A DNA stretch of 64,000 bases from JACCQS01 sp963766765 (GTDB lineage Bacteria; Actinomycetota; Actinomycetes; Mycobacteriales; Geodermatophilaceae): positions 54,867 through 118,866 of the forward strand of contig CAVYBR010000002.1 of NCBI GenBank assembly GCA_963766765.1, in the 5' to 3' direction. Positions 17,332-26,847 of this stretch are shown here, piece by piece (positions within the stretch are counted from its first letter, which is position 1; each line of letters opens with the position of its first letter). The position numbers and the translations under genes were made by a program. A model generated the notes under the pieces. That model saw nothing but the letters and a program-made list of their open reading frames with translations, ran no database searches and was not told the DNA's origin.

Positions 17332-18135
17332 TCACAGAACGAGCTTGCGTTCGTGCGGCTCGAGATTGTCGTAGTTCCACAGCTTCTTGCCGCACACGAA
17401 CTTCCGGAACGAGTCCGGACGGTCCATGCCGTAGATGCCGAACTTGCGATCGATCATCTCCTCGTCGGCTGGACCCATCTCGGCTTCGACGCAGTCGACG
17501 CCGAGGGACGCGACCTTGCCGCCGACGTAGATGGCGCCGTCGTACATCGAGTCGCCGAGGCCATGTCCGGCGTCGCCGCAGATGATCTGGCGGCCGCGCT
17601 GCATCATGAAACCGGTGTTGGATCCGGCCGTTCCCCCGACCAGGATCGTGCCGCCCTTCTGGTCGATGCCCGTACGGGCGCCGACTTGGCCGCGAACGAC
17701 CAGATCACCGCCGCGCAGGGCAGCGCCGGTCAACGACCCGGCGTTCTTGTCGATGACCACGACCCCGGCCATCATGTTCTCGGCCACCGACCAGCCGACC
17801 CGGCCGGTGATGTGGATCTCCGGCCCGTCGATGAGGCCGCAGCCGAAGTAACCGAGGCTTCCCTCGATCCGGATCCGACACCGGGTGAGCAGGCCGACGG
17901 CGAGGGAGTGTTTGGCACCGGGATTGAGCAGCCTGACGTCGATGATCCCCTCGTGGTAGACCAACCGGCGCAGTTCGAGGTTGATCTGGCGGGTGGTCAA
18001 CTCGGCCGCGTCCAGAACGGCGGTCTCGCCTTCGATCTTCGCTGACTTGGGCGCCACCGCATCCGGCTCGGCCAGCCCGCGGACGTCGTAGGCAGTGGTC
18101 CGGCGGCCGGCGGCTCCTTGCTTCACCGCGTCCAC
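17332..18135 (-). CDS. mgsB: N-methylglutamate synthase, GltB domain-3-like subunit
   Basis: 267-residue right-handed beta-helix protein homologous to the C-terminal GXGXG domain of glutamate synthase, a structural and channelling part of the enzyme. The repeated glycines are plain in RIEGSLGYFGCGLIDGPEI, RVGWSVAENMMAG and GTAGSNTGFMMQRGRQIICG. The GTG start overlaps the mgsA stop by 13 bases; mgsC follows 20 bases later. In GltB these three parts are one chain; separate mgsA, mgsB and mgsC genes are the hallmark of the N-methylglutamate pathway. Confidence 0.9.
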   Translation of the reverse strand: MDAVKQGAAGRRTTAYDVRGLAEPDAVAPKSAKIEGETAVLDAAELTTRQINLELRRLVYHEGIIDVRLLNPGAKHSLAVGLLTRCRIRIEGSLGYFGCGLIDGPEIHITGRVGWSVAENMMAGVVVIDKNAGSLTGAALRGGDLVVRGQVGARTGIDQKGGTILVGGTAGSNTGFMMQRGRQIICGDAGHGLGDSMYDGAIYVGGKVASLGVDCVEAEMGPADEEMIDRKFGIYGMDRPDSFRKFVCGKKLWNYDNLEPHERKLVL

Positions 18136-19052
18136 ACAAGCACCTCTGACTCGTACGGGTCATAGGTGTCGATCTCGTGGTTGATGATCGCCCGGATCGC
18201 CATCTCCTCGGAGGCCAAGGCCACCAGGTCGTCGCTCTCGTAGAGCACGAGCGGCTTCGCGGCCATCTCGTCCTTGGCAACGCCGAGACTGTCGTCGGTG
18301 ACGACGAGATAGGTGAACACCCCGTCCAGATCCTGCAAGCTCTGCTTCATCGCGGTCTCCAAGGACAGACCGTCGGTGAGCCGTTCTGCGATGTAGACGG
18401 CGATGATCTCCGAGTCACATTCGGACTGGAATCGGTGACCGTTCTGTTCGAGCCGCCGGCGCCATTGGTGGTAGTTGGTCAACTGCCCGTTGTGCACGAC
18501 TGCCACATCGGAGAACGGGTAGGCCCAGTAGGGATGCGCCCCGGCGATGTCGACGTCGGACTCGGTTGCCATCCGGACGTGACCGATGGCGTGGGTGCCG
18601 CGGAAGTCGCCGAGCCGGTACTGCTCAGAGACCGTCTCGGCATCACCGAGATCTTTGATGATCTCCAACGAGTGCCCCAACGAGAGGACCTCGGCACCGG
18701 GGACGTCCTCGACGTAGTCCGTCAGCGGCTTGAGATCACCTTCGTAGCGGAACGTCGCCCGGTAGGCGTACTGCGACTCGCCTTCCATCCGGTCGACCGT
18801 GGCGCCGATCTTGTTCAGGCGCTCCTCAACCTCACGGCGGCTGTTCTCCAGTCGTTCCTCGTAACCGAAATCGTGCGTCTCGTTCGGGTTGGCGAGCTTG
18901 AACCGCATCACCAGCAGATCACTGGGCTGGCCGTAGAGCGCATATCCGGTCGAGTCCGGGCCGCGGTGCTTCATCGCCTGAAGCATGCTGGTCATCTCTG
19001 CACCGACGTCGCCGTCGCGGCCCTTGTGGATGATGCCTGCGATACCGCACAT
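18123..19052 (-). CDS. mgsA: N-methylglutamate synthase, glutamine amidotransferase subunit
   Basis: 309-residue class II (Ntn-type) amidotransferase domain. The nucleophile is Cys2, exposed after Met removal, in MCGIAGIIHKG; the HRGPDSTG segment and the late HNGQLTNYHQWRRRLEQNGH are also in place. In the synthase it would hydrolyse gamma-glutamylmethylamide (or glutamine) and pass the amine to MgsC. ATG 19052 was chosen because the catalytic Cys must be residue 2, and GGGAG precedes it. Follows gmaS by 57 bases. Confidence 0.9.
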   Translation of the reverse strand: MCGIAGIIHKGRDGDVGAEMTSMLQAMKHRGPDSTGYALYGQPSDLLVMRFKLANPNETHDFGYEERLENSRREVEERLNKIGATVDRMEGESQYAYRATFRYEGDLKPLTDYVEDVPGAEVLSLGHSLEIIKDLGDAETVSEQYRLGDFRGTHAIGHVRMATESDVDIAGAHPYWAYPFSDVAVVHNGQLTNYHQWRRRLEQNGHRFQSECDSEIIAVYIAERLTDGLSLETAMKQSLQDLDGVFTYLVVTDDSLGVAKDEMAAKPLVLYESDDLVALASEEMAIRAIINHEIDTYDPYESEVLVWTR

Positions 19053-19109
19053 GTGGAGCTCCCTTCCCGGGTCCTCCCGGGTCATTCGCTGATCAGGTTC
19101 TGCCTCGAG

Positions 19110-20507
19110 TCAGGGCAGGATGTCCAGGTACTCCTTGATGTCCCAATCGGTCACCGTTGCGCAATGCCGTTCCCACTCGTCGCGCTTGTAGTGCTCGAAG
19201 ACCTTGTACATGTCTCCGGGCATGGCCGAGCGCACGACGTCGTCGGCACGCAGCGCCGTCAGCGCGTCGCCGAGATTCATGGGGATCTTGTGTACTTCCT
19301 TGCCCTCGGCCATCGCCTCGTAGATGTTGCGCTCCTCGGGCGGGCCTGGATCGAGTTTGCGTTCGATGCCATCGGCCATCGTGAGAATCAACGCCGCCAT
19401 GGACAGGTACGGATTCACCGATGAGTCGACCGAGCGGTACTCGAACCGGTCGGGGGAGCTGACGCGCAGCGCCGTGGTCCGATTCTGATATCCCCAGTCG
19501 GCATACAGCGGCGCCCAGAAGCCCGCGTCCCAGAGGCGGCGATAGGAGTTGACGGTCGGCGCGGTCACGCACGTCAGCGCGTCCAGATGCTCTAGAACAC
19601 CGCCGATCGCGTTCAGTCCGAGTTGGCTCGGCTGACGCGGGTTGTCACCTTCGGGAAGAAAGACATTGCGATCGCCCTCCCACAAGGAGATGTTGTGGTG
19701 GCAGCCGTTGGCCGAGACACCCATGAACGGCTTGGGCATGAAGCACGGAAAGAGATCGAACTCCCGACCCACCTGTTTGCAGATCTGCCGGTAGGTCGTC
19801 AGCCGGTCCGCTGTGCGTTCGGCCCGGTCGAACTGCCAGTTGAGTTCCAGCTGGCCCGGGGCGTCCTCATGGTCCCCCTGGATCATGTCGAGGCCCATCG
19901 CGGTGCTGTATTCGATGACCCTGTGGATGACCGGCTGGAGCTCGGAGAACTGGTCGATGTGATAGCAGTAGGGCTTGGTCTTGCCCTCCACCGACGGCGT
20001 GCCGTCCGGGTTGAGCTTGAGCCACATCATCTCGGGCTCGGTGCCGGCGCGCAGATGAAATCCGGTCCGCTCCTCGAAGTCCGCGTGGATCCGGCGGAGG
20101 TTTCCTCGGCAGTCGGAGGTGAGAAACGCGCCTGGGTCTTCCTCTTCCTCACGGCCACGGAACAAGGTGCAGAACACGCGAGCGGTTTTCGGATCCCAGG
20201 GAAGGACACAGAAGGTGTCCACATCTGGGATGCCGACCAGCTCGCGCGACTCCGGTCCGTACCCGATGTAGTCGCCGTGCCGGTCGATGAACAGGTTGGC
20301 CGTGGAGCCATAGACGAGCTGGAATCCCTTGCGGGCGAAGGTCTCCCAATGCGCTGCGGGAGCGCCCTTGCCCATAATGCGACCGGTGACCGAGACGAAC
20401 TGGAAGTACAGGTACGTCACCCCGCTCGCATCGATCTCCCGCCGGATCCGCTCGACCGACTCCTGGCGACCCTCTTGGGCAACGAAGTCCTCGATGTCGG
20501 TGCTCAA
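19110..20507 (-). CDS. gmaS: gamma-glutamylmethylamide synthetase
   Basis: 465-residue glutamine-synthetase-family enzyme that ligates methylamine to glutamate using ATP, the entry step of the N-methylglutamate pathway. Catalytic blocks typical of the fold are visible: AGTEPEMMWLKL, DHEDAPGQLELNW, CFMPKPFMGVSANGCHHNIS and NRTTALRVSSPDRFEYRSVD. It differs from ordinary GlnA of this phylum, and the adjacent mgsABC genes settle the function. Start is TTG at 20507 behind a perfect AAGGAGG, a strong site that outweighs the weak codon. Divergent from a regulator that probably controls it. Confidence 0.9.
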   Translation of the reverse strand: MSTDIEDFVAQEGRQESVERIRREIDASGVTYLYFQFVSVTGRIMGKGAPAAHWETFARKGFQLVYGSTANLFIDRHGDYIGYGPESRELVGIPDVDTFCVLPWDPKTARVFCTLFRGREEEEDPGAFLTSDCRGNLRRIHADFEERTGFHLRAGTEPEMMWLKLNPDGTPSVEGKTKPYCYHIDQFSELQPVIHRVIEYSTAMGLDMIQGDHEDAPGQLELNWQFDRAERTADRLTTYRQICKQVGREFDLFPCFMPKPFMGVSANGCHHNISLWEGDRNVFLPEGDNPRQPSQLGLNAIGGVLEHLDALTCVTAPTVNSYRRLWDAGFWAPLYADWGYQNRTTALRVSSPDRFEYRSVDSSVNPYLSMAALILTMADGIERKLDPGPPEERNIYEAMAEGKEVHKIPMNLGDALTALRADDVVRSAMPGDMYKVFEHYKRDEWERHCATVTDWDIKEYLDILP

Positions 20508-20719
20508 TGGGCCTCCTTGGGTCGGCCCGGCTTGGGCCCCTCGGATATCTATTCACAGGCAGTAAACTCTGTCCTCTCACAGGAGACAACTGTTTGCGAT
20601 TCCCCGACGACCGCCGCGGTCGCGGGGACTGCGGTGAGCACTGGGGGTTTAGCGTTTACCCAGCACCTACGGCCGAGCCGGGAGGCTCGCACCCCAGACG
20701 CAGCCGAAGGGGGAACGTC
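20508..20719. promoter_or_regulatory. divergent promoter region between gmaS and the XRE-cupin regulator
   Basis: 212-base non-coding gap between outward-reading genes, noticeably more AT-rich than its surroundings. It holds GTAAAC at 20562-20567 and its inverse GTTTAC at 20654-20659, and several ACAG/CTGT words around 20556-20595. These could be operator half-sites for the adjacent regulator, but no long palindrome is present, so this is a weak call. Confidence 0.4.
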
Positions 20720-21370
20720 ATGGCGGTCCACCCCGCGCAGACGTCGGACACCGACGAGGGGGACTCAGCGGAGCCCACCGCCCAGGCATCGCCCCTTGCC
20801 CAGACCTTGGGCGCGATCATCGCCGAGCGCGTCCGGGAGTATCGGCACAGCCACGGCTGGACCGTCGGGGTCCTGGCCAAGGAGAGCGGCCTGTCCAAGG
20901 GAATGCTCTCCAAGATCGAAAACGCGCAGTCCTCGCCCAGCCTGGCGACCCTGGCGAGACTTTCCGAGGCCCTCGGCGTACCGGTCACCGCGTTCTTCCG
21001 TGGCCTGTCCGAGGAGCACGACCTGGTCTACGTCAAGGCCGGTGGTGGCCTGGACATCCAGCACAAGGGGTCAGGTCCCGGCCATCGTTATCAGATGCTC
21101 GGCACGATGCGGGCGCCCTACGACAGCCTCGAGCCGATGCTGGTGACCTTGACCGAGCGCACCGAGGTGTTTCCGCTCTACCAGCACGCCGGCACCGAGC
21201 TCCTGTTCATGATCACCGGCAAGATGGAGTACTGCTACGGCGACTCCCGCTATCTGCTCGAACCCGGTGACGCGATCCAGTTCGTCGGTGAGGTGCTGCA
21301 CGGGCCCGGGGAGTTGATCACCTTGCCGATCCAGTTCCTGGCGGTGAAGTCGGTCCGGTCCGGCGGTTGA
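20720..21370 (+). CDS. XRE-family regulator with C-terminal cupin domain
   Basis: 216-residue one-component regulator. HTH is at about residues 50-80 (WTVGVLAKESGLSKGMLSKIE), followed by SSPSLATLARLSEALGVPV. The second half is a cupin ligand-binding barrel (QHAGTELLFMITGKMEYCYG, LEPGDAIQF). Such proteins commonly sense small amines or amino acids and act on the divergent gene, here gmaS. I set the start at ATG 20720 for the Shine-Dalgarno AAGGGGGA at 20707-20714; a longer frame reaching into gmaS has no support. Confidence 0.88.
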   Translation: MAVHPAQTSDTDEGDSAEPTAQASPLAQTLGAIIAERVREYRHSHGWTVGVLAKESGLSKGMLSKIENAQSSPSLATLARLSEALGVPVTAFFRGLSEEHDLVYVKAGGGLDIQHKGSGPGHRYQMLGTMRAPYDSLEPMLVTLTERTEVFPLYQHAGTELLFMITGKMEYCYGDSRYLLEPGDAIQFVGEVLHGPGELITLPIQFLAVKSVRSGG

Positions 21371-21473
21371 TCACCGGCTGTCCCGCCGTGGGCAACATTC
21401 GGTCCAGGAGGGCACGGTAGCGGTTGCGCCCGGTATGGTGCACGTGGAGCCGGCGGTCTACTAGTAGGAAACG

Positions 21474-22878
21474 ATGTTGAATCAGAGTATCCAGGCAACC
21501 GTCACGAACGCTGACGCCAAGACGCTTCCCAACCGAACCCTTCAGGAAAACGGCTCGCGAAACGGCTCGAGCAATGGCTCCGGCAACGCGTCCAGCGCCG
21601 GAGCGGCCAACGGGACGCGGAACGGGAAGCGCTCCCGGTACTCGGCATTCAGTCTGCTCAGCCATGGGCTGACGAAGAAGGACTGGCCGCTCGCCTGGCA
21701 CAAACACGAGCTGGGCAAGTCCTATGACGTCGTTATCATCGGCGGCGGCGTGCACGGGCTGGCCACCGCCTACTACCTCGCCAAGAACCACGGGATCACC
21801 AACGTCGCGGTCCTTGACAAGGGCTACCTCGGCGGCGGTGGATCGGGCCGTAACACCGCGATCCTGCGCTCCAATTACCTCACTCCCGAGGGCATCCGGT
21901 TCTACGACCGCTCGGTCAAGCTGTACGAGGGGCTCGCCGCCGACCTCAACTTCAACGTCATGTTCTCCCAGCGCGGCCACCTGACCCTCGCCCACAACGA
22001 CGCGTCGCTGCGCACCATGCGCTGGCGGGCCGAGGTCAACAAGATCCAGGGCGTCGACTCCGACGTCATTGATCCGGCAGCCATCAAGAAACTCGTCCCG
22101 TACATGGACGTCTCGGAGGAGGCGCGCTACCCCATTCTCGGCGCGCTCTACCACCCGCCGGGCGGGATCATCCGGCACGACGCCGTGGTGTGGGGGTACG
22201 CCAGAGGTGCCGACGCGTACGGCGTGCACCTGCACCAGCAGACCGAGGTCACGGCGATCGACGTGACCGACGGCAGGGTCACCGGGGTGCAGACCAACCG
22301 AGGGGCGATCAGCACGCCGATCGTGCTCAACTGCACGGCCGGATGGAGCACGCTGATCACCGACATGGCCGGGGTGCAGACGCCGATCCAGACCTTCCCC
22401 CTGCAGGCGGCGGTCACCGAACCGGTCCGTCCATTCCTCGACACCGTCGTCGTGTCCGGAACTCTGCATGTCTACGTCAGCCAGACAGATCGCGGGGAGT
22501 TGGTGTTCGGGGCCAGCGTCGATCCGTTCACCTCGTACTCGATGCGCGGATCGCTGGAATTCGTGGAGGGCCTGGCCGGGCACGTCCTCGAACTGATGCC
22601 CCCGCTGCACAAGATGCGGTTGCTTCGGCAATGGGCCGGGCTGTGCGACATGACACCTGACTTACTCGCCCATCATGGGACCCACACCGGTCAACGGCTT
22701 CTATGTTGATGTCGGGTGGGGCACATACGGATTCAAGGCGGGCCCGGTGTCCGGCGAGGCCATGGCCGAGTGCATCGCGACACAACAGACGCCCGAGATC
22801 ATCGCTGCCTTCGGGCTCCAACGATTCACCGACGGGGAACTCGTCGGCGAGAAAGGCGCGGCGGCAGTTGGCCATTGA
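21474..22878 (+). CDS. mgdA: N-methylglutamate dehydrogenase SoxB-like subunit, frameshifted
   Basis: FAD-binding subunit homologous to sarcosine oxidase beta. It would oxidise the methyl group of N-methylglutamate. FAD motif VVIIGGGVHGLATAYYLAKNHG, then LGGGGSGRNTAILRSNYLTP. The frame breaks at 22662-22665: up to WAGLCDMTPDL it is read in one frame, and the expected SPIMGPTPVNGFYVDVGWGTYGFKAGP follows in the +1 frame until 22878. One surplus base explains it, so the intact product would be about 467 residues. The N-terminal 53 residues are an unusual Asn/Ser/Gly-rich extension before the normal SAFSLLSHGL start of homology. Confidence 0.85.
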
Positions 22879-22953
22879 CCGGCTCTGTCACCTTCTGGCG
22901 GTTTGCTGGCAAACCGCCGACTCGGACGCGTCCCCGGAAGGACTCCGAACAAA

Positions 22954-23247
22954 ATGATCCAGCTGCCCTGTCCGTGGTGCGGCCCCCGCAACGTCTCGGA
23001 ATTCCGCTACGCCGGTGAAGGCGGTGCGCGACCGAACCCGGAGACGTCGACTCCGCTGGAGTGGCGGCGCTACCTCTACATGCACCGCAATCCGCTGGGG
23101 TGGACCAAGGAGAATTGGTACCACGGCTCAGGCTGCCGGAAATACTTCTCACTGGTACGGCACACCGAGACCAACGAGGTGCGCGGTTCCGAGGCAGAGA
23201 CAGACGCGGCCGCGCTAGCCGAGAACGCAGGGGACACCGCACGATGA
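22954..23247 (+). CDS. mgdB: N-methylglutamate dehydrogenase SoxD-like small subunit
   Basis: 97-residue homologue of the sarcosine oxidase delta subunit, a zinc-binding stabiliser of the heterotetramer. Zinc ligands: CPWCGPRN at residues 6-9 and the later WYHGSGCRKYF. The WRRYLYMHRNPLGWTKENW block is diagnostic. ATG 22954 is preceded by GGAAGGA at 22936-22942. Its stop overlaps the next start as ATGA. Confidence 0.92.
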   Translation: MIQLPCPWCGPRNVSEFRYAGEGGARPNPETSTPLEWRRYLYMHRNPLGWTKENWYHGSGCRKYFSLVRHTETNEVRGSEAETDAAALAENAGDTAR

Positions 23248-26200
23248 CCACGCAGGAAACCAGGCAGTCCGCGGCGACGACGAGCCACCGCCTCCCGCCG
23301 CAGCCCGGTGAGGTGATCGACCGCTCCACGACCGTCGACTTCACCTGGAACGGCGCGGCGCACGTCGCGCACCCCGGCGACACGATCGTGTCCGCACTCG
23401 CCGCGGCGGGCGTTCGCGTCTTCTCCCGCAGCTTCAAGTACCACCGTCCACGCGGGCTCGTCACAGCAAGCTTCCACGATCCGGGGACCACGCTTCAGGT
23501 GGATGACGAGCCCAATGTGCGAGGCGGCCACCGCCTGGTCGAAGCGGGTATGCAGGTGAGTTCGCAGAACACGTGGCCGTCGCTGCGCTTCGACGTCAAG
23601 GCGGCCAACCAGATGGTCGGCCGCTTCCTGGCGCCCGGCTTCTACTACAAGACGTTCATCCGGCCGCAGCGGCTCTGGCCGGCATACCAGAAGGTTCTGG
23701 CCCGCTTCGCCCACGCGGGCAGCACATCGGCGGACACCGAAGCTGCCTATTACGACAAGCGGTACGCGCATCCGGACGTGCTTGTCGTCGGCGGAGGTCC
23801 GGCCGGGCTCGGGGCGGCACTTTCTGCGGCCGAAGCCGGGGCGCGAGTCATGCTCGTCGAGGAGGAACGCCACCTCGGCGGTCATCTGCGCTGGGGCACG
23901 CCCGAAGAACAGGCGACTGCCGCGGATCTCCTCGCTCGGGTGGCCAGCAGTCCCGCCATCGAGGTGCTCACGGACTCGGTGGTCCTCGGCCGCTACGACG
24001 AGAACTGGTTCGGCGTCGTGCAGCGCGGCCTGCCCGGGATTCCGGAGCGGCTCATCAAAGCCCGCGCCAAGATGCTCGTCGTGGCTGCCGGGCTCATGGA
24101 GCGGCCCTACGTCTTCGACGGCAATGACCTGCCCGGCGTGATGCTGTCCACCGCCGCCCGCCGCCTGATCAATCTCTATGCCGTGCGACCGGGCCAGCGG
24201 GCGGTCGTGCTGACCGCAAATGCGGCCGGGGATGCGGCGGTCGAAGACTTGCGCCGGATCGGTGTGGATCTCGCCGCGGTGGTCGACCCACGGCAGGGTG
24301 TCGACGTCGTTCGGGCGCACGGTCGGCGCGGCGGGCTCAGTGCCGTTGAGTTGACTGACGGCCGCACGATCGAGGCCGACCTCTTGGTCACCGCGATCGG
24401 CTGGACGGCGATGACCTCGCTGCTGAACATGGCCGGCAACCGGCCGATCTACGTGCCCGAGGCGGCCCGCTTCGTACCGGACCACGCGACGATGCCCGAC
24501 AACGTCCTGGTCACCGGTGGGCTCGTGGGTGACGGCAGCGTGGCGCAGATCGTTGACCACGGCGAGGCAGTCGGGGCCGAGGCGGCCCGGCGGGCCGCCC
24601 ATCGACGGGACGCACAGGTTGCGGCTACTCCGACGAGCCGTTCATCGGGACCCCGGACGACCGAAGCCGTGGCGGTTTCTGCAGAAACCGCCATCCCGGA
24701 ACTGTCACCGGCTCCACACCCGGAACTGTTCCGCGCCACGACGCACGGGATGGTCGACTTCTCCGAGGATGTCTCCAGCAAGGACCTCATCTCCGCCGTC
24801 CGCGAGGGATACGACTCCGCGGAGTTGGCCAAGCGCTACACGACGGTGACCATGGGACCTGTTCAGGGCAAGCTCGAGCTCGTCAACGCCGTGGCGGTCA
24901 TCGCGGAGGCCAACGGTGCCACGATCGCGGAGACCGGCACCACGACCTGGCGGCCGATGTACGCGCCGATCACGCTGGGCGCCTTGGCCGGACGCAAGTT
25001 CGAGCCGGTCCGCTACTCGGCGATGCAGCCGTGGCACGAAGCGCACCATGCCCGGCCGTTGGTGGCCGGCCAATGGATCCGTCCCGATCACTACGGCGAT
25101 CCGGCTGCAGAGGTGCGGGCGGTCCGGGAAAACGTCGGGATCATCGATGTCACTCCGATCGGCAAGCTGGACCTGCGCGGACCCGATGTCCCTAAGCTCC
25201 TGAACCAGCTCTACATCAACAAGTGGTCCAAGCTCGAGATCGGGAAGGTCCGGTACGGCGTCATGTGCGCCGAGGACGGCGTCGTGATGGACGACGGCGT
25301 CACCGGTCACCTCGGCGAGGACCACTACCTCATGTCCACCACGTCCTCGGGCGCCGCGACCGTATGGGAATGGGTCGAGAACTGGCTGCAGACCGAGCAT
25401 CCGGAGTGGCAGGTCCACGTCCAGCCGGTGACGACCGCCTACGCGAGCATCAACGTCGCTGGCCCGCGCTCGCGGGAGCTCATCGGGCGGCTGACCGAGG
25501 GCATCGACCTGTCGGCTGAGGCATTCCCGTACATGAATGTCCGGACGGGGCGGGTCGCCGGCGTCGACGATTGTGTGCTGTGGCGGATCGGGTTCACCGG
25601 CGAACTCTCGTACGAACTGCACGTGCCGGCCGGGTACGGACTGCACGTCTGGGAGAGGCTGCTCGAGCACGGTGCTGACTTGGAAGTCAGGGCGTTCGGC
25701 GTGGAAGCACAGCGGATCCTGCGGCTGGAAAAGGGTCACCTGATCATCGGGCAGGACACCGACGGGCTGACTCGAGCCTTCAGCGCCGGGCTCGACTGGG
25801 CCGTCAAGCTGGACAAGCCCGACTTCGCGGGTAAGCCTGAACTCGTCTGGCAGAAAGCCGAAACCACGGGGATGCGCCTGGTCGGTCTGCAGCCGACCGA
25901 TGGATCGGTCGTTCCACCCGAGGCCAGCCAGATCGTTCGTCGCGGTCGCGGCAAGACCCTGGAGATCGTCGGACGGATCACGTCCAGTCGGATGTCGCCC
26001 ACGTTGGGCCGCTCGATCTGCCTCGCGCAACTCGATGCCTCCCTGGCTGACGCCGGCACCGTGGTGACCGTGCGCCTGCCCACCGGGCGAGACATCGAGG
26101 CCACAGTCAGCGAGCACCTGGCCCACGTCGACCCGTCGGGGGAGCGCCAGCAGTTGGTCACCGAGGCGCCCGAGCCAGTCACCGCCGCTATCGCCGCGCC

Positions 26201-26828
26201 AGCGGGCGCGGCGAGTGCAATAGCTCCGGACCAGCCGGCCCCAAGCGGGCTGAACCTCGCTGCCGCGCCCGCTGCGCAGGCCCGCCTCGATGACCTTTCC
26301 GGTCTCGCGAAGTTCGGCCTTCGAGCGCCGGAAAACGGCAGCCTCGCGAAGGCACTGGGTACGGGATTCGCTGCTTCGAAACGGGCAGCCGACGGCAGCC
26401 TCGTCATCGGATCCGGCCCGGGGGAGTGGCTGGTACTTGCCGAACCCGAGGGTGCCCACGCGGTTCGGGCCGGTCTGGAATCCGAGATCACGGCCGCCGG
26501 CGAGTTCGCCTCGCTCGTTGACCTGACACATGGCCGCGCCTTGATCAGGCTCACCGGTCCGCGTTGCGCGGACCTCCTCGCCAAGGTCTGCGGGATCGAT
26601 TTGTCCGACGACTTCACACCCGACGGTTCAGCACTGCGGACGTCGGTTGCGAAGCTGGTGACCGACGTGGTGCGCGATGACCAGCACGGCGTGCCCAGCT
26701 ATCTGTTGCACTGCGAGCGTTCCTCGGGCACGTACCTGTTCGACGCATTGGTCGACGCCGGCGCGGAGTTTGGTATCGAGACCGACCGGCAAGGCACGGG
26801 GCCTGGAAATGCAATCGACCCGAAGTAA
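23244..26828 (+). CDS. mgdC: N-methylglutamate dehydrogenase, fused SoxA-like and SoxG-like subunits
   Basis: 1194-residue protein. Residues about 30-120 are the 2Fe-2S-fold FAD_dependent N-domain (TWNGAAHVAHPGDTIVSAL), 177-210 a dinucleotide-binding site (VLVVGGGPAGLGAALSAAEAG), then the amine-transfer region, and about 590-970 a GcvT-type tetrahydrofolate domain ending near TVSEHLAHVDPSG. After an Ala/Pro linker (about 975-1010), a SoxG-like gamma domain covers 1010-1190 (GPGEWLVLAEPEG, LVDLTHGRALIRLTGP). In other pathways mgdC and mgdD are two genes; here no separate mgdD exists, so the fusion supplies both. It passes formaldehyde to THF as methylene-THF. ATG start overlaps mgdB. Confidence 0.9.
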   Translation: MTTQETRQSAATTSHRLPPQPGEVIDRSTTVDFTWNGAAHVAHPGDTIVSALAAAGVRVFSRSFKYHRPRGLVTASFHDPGTTLQVDDEPNVRGGHRLVEAGMQVSSQNTWPSLRFDVKAANQMVGRFLAPGFYYKTFIRPQRLWPAYQKVLARFAHAGSTSADTEAAYYDKRYAHPDVLVVGGGPAGLGAALSAAEAGARVMLVEEERHLGGHLRWGTPEEQATAADLLARVASSPAIEVLTDSVVLGRYDENWFGVVQRGLPGIPERLIKARAKMLVVAAGLMERPYVFDGNDLPGVMLSTAARRLINLYAVRPGQRAVVLTANAAGDAAVEDLRRIGVDLAAVVDPRQGVDVVRAHGRRGGLSAVELTDGRTIEADLLVTAIGWTAMTSLLNMAGNRPIYVPEAARFVPDHATMPDNVLVTGGLVGDGSVAQIVDHGEAVGAEAARRAAHRRDAQVAATPTSRSSGPRTTEAVAVSAETAIPELSPAPHPELFRATTHGMVDFSEDVSSKDLISAVREGYDSAELAKRYTTVTMGPVQGKLELVNAVAVIAEANGATIAETGTTTWRPMYAPITLGALAGRKFEPVRYSAMQPWHEAHHARPLVAGQWIRPDHYGDPAAEVRAVRENVGIIDVTPIGKLDLRGPDVPKLLNQLYINKWSKLEIGKVRYGVMCAEDGVVMDDGVTGHLGEDHYLMSTTSSGAATVWEWVENWLQTEHPEWQVHVQPVTTAYASINVAGPRSRELIGRLTEGIDLSAEAFPYMNVRTGRVAGVDDCVLWRIGFTGELSYELHVPAGYGLHVWERLLEHGADLEVRAFGVEAQRILRLEKGHLIIGQDTDGLTRAFSAGLDWAVKLDKPDFAGKPELVWQKAETTGMRLVGLQPTDGSVVPPEASQIVRRGRGKTLEIVGRITSSRMSPTLGRSICLAQLDASLADAGTVVTVRLPTGRDIEATVSEHLAHVDPSGERQQLVTEAPEPVTAAIAAPAGAASAIAPDQPAPSGLNLAAAPAAQARLDDLSGLAKFGLRAPENGSLAKALGTGFAASKRAADGSLVIGSGPGEWLVLAEPEGAHAVRAGLESEITAAGEFASLVDLTHGRALIRLTGPRCADLLAKVCGIDLSDDFTPDGSALRTSVAKLVTDVVRDDQHGVPSYLLHCERSSGTYLFDALVDAGAEFGIETDRQGTGPGNAIDPK

Positions 26829-26847
26829 CTCATGAGGAGATCCGCAC

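Noticed and set aside
18177..19424. 415-codon plus-strand frame across mgsA and the end of gmaS
   Set aside because: Crosses two real genes on the other strand and has no motif.
24705..26531. 608-codon open frame antisense to mgdC
   Set aside because: No recognisable domain; mgdC is complete on the plus strand.
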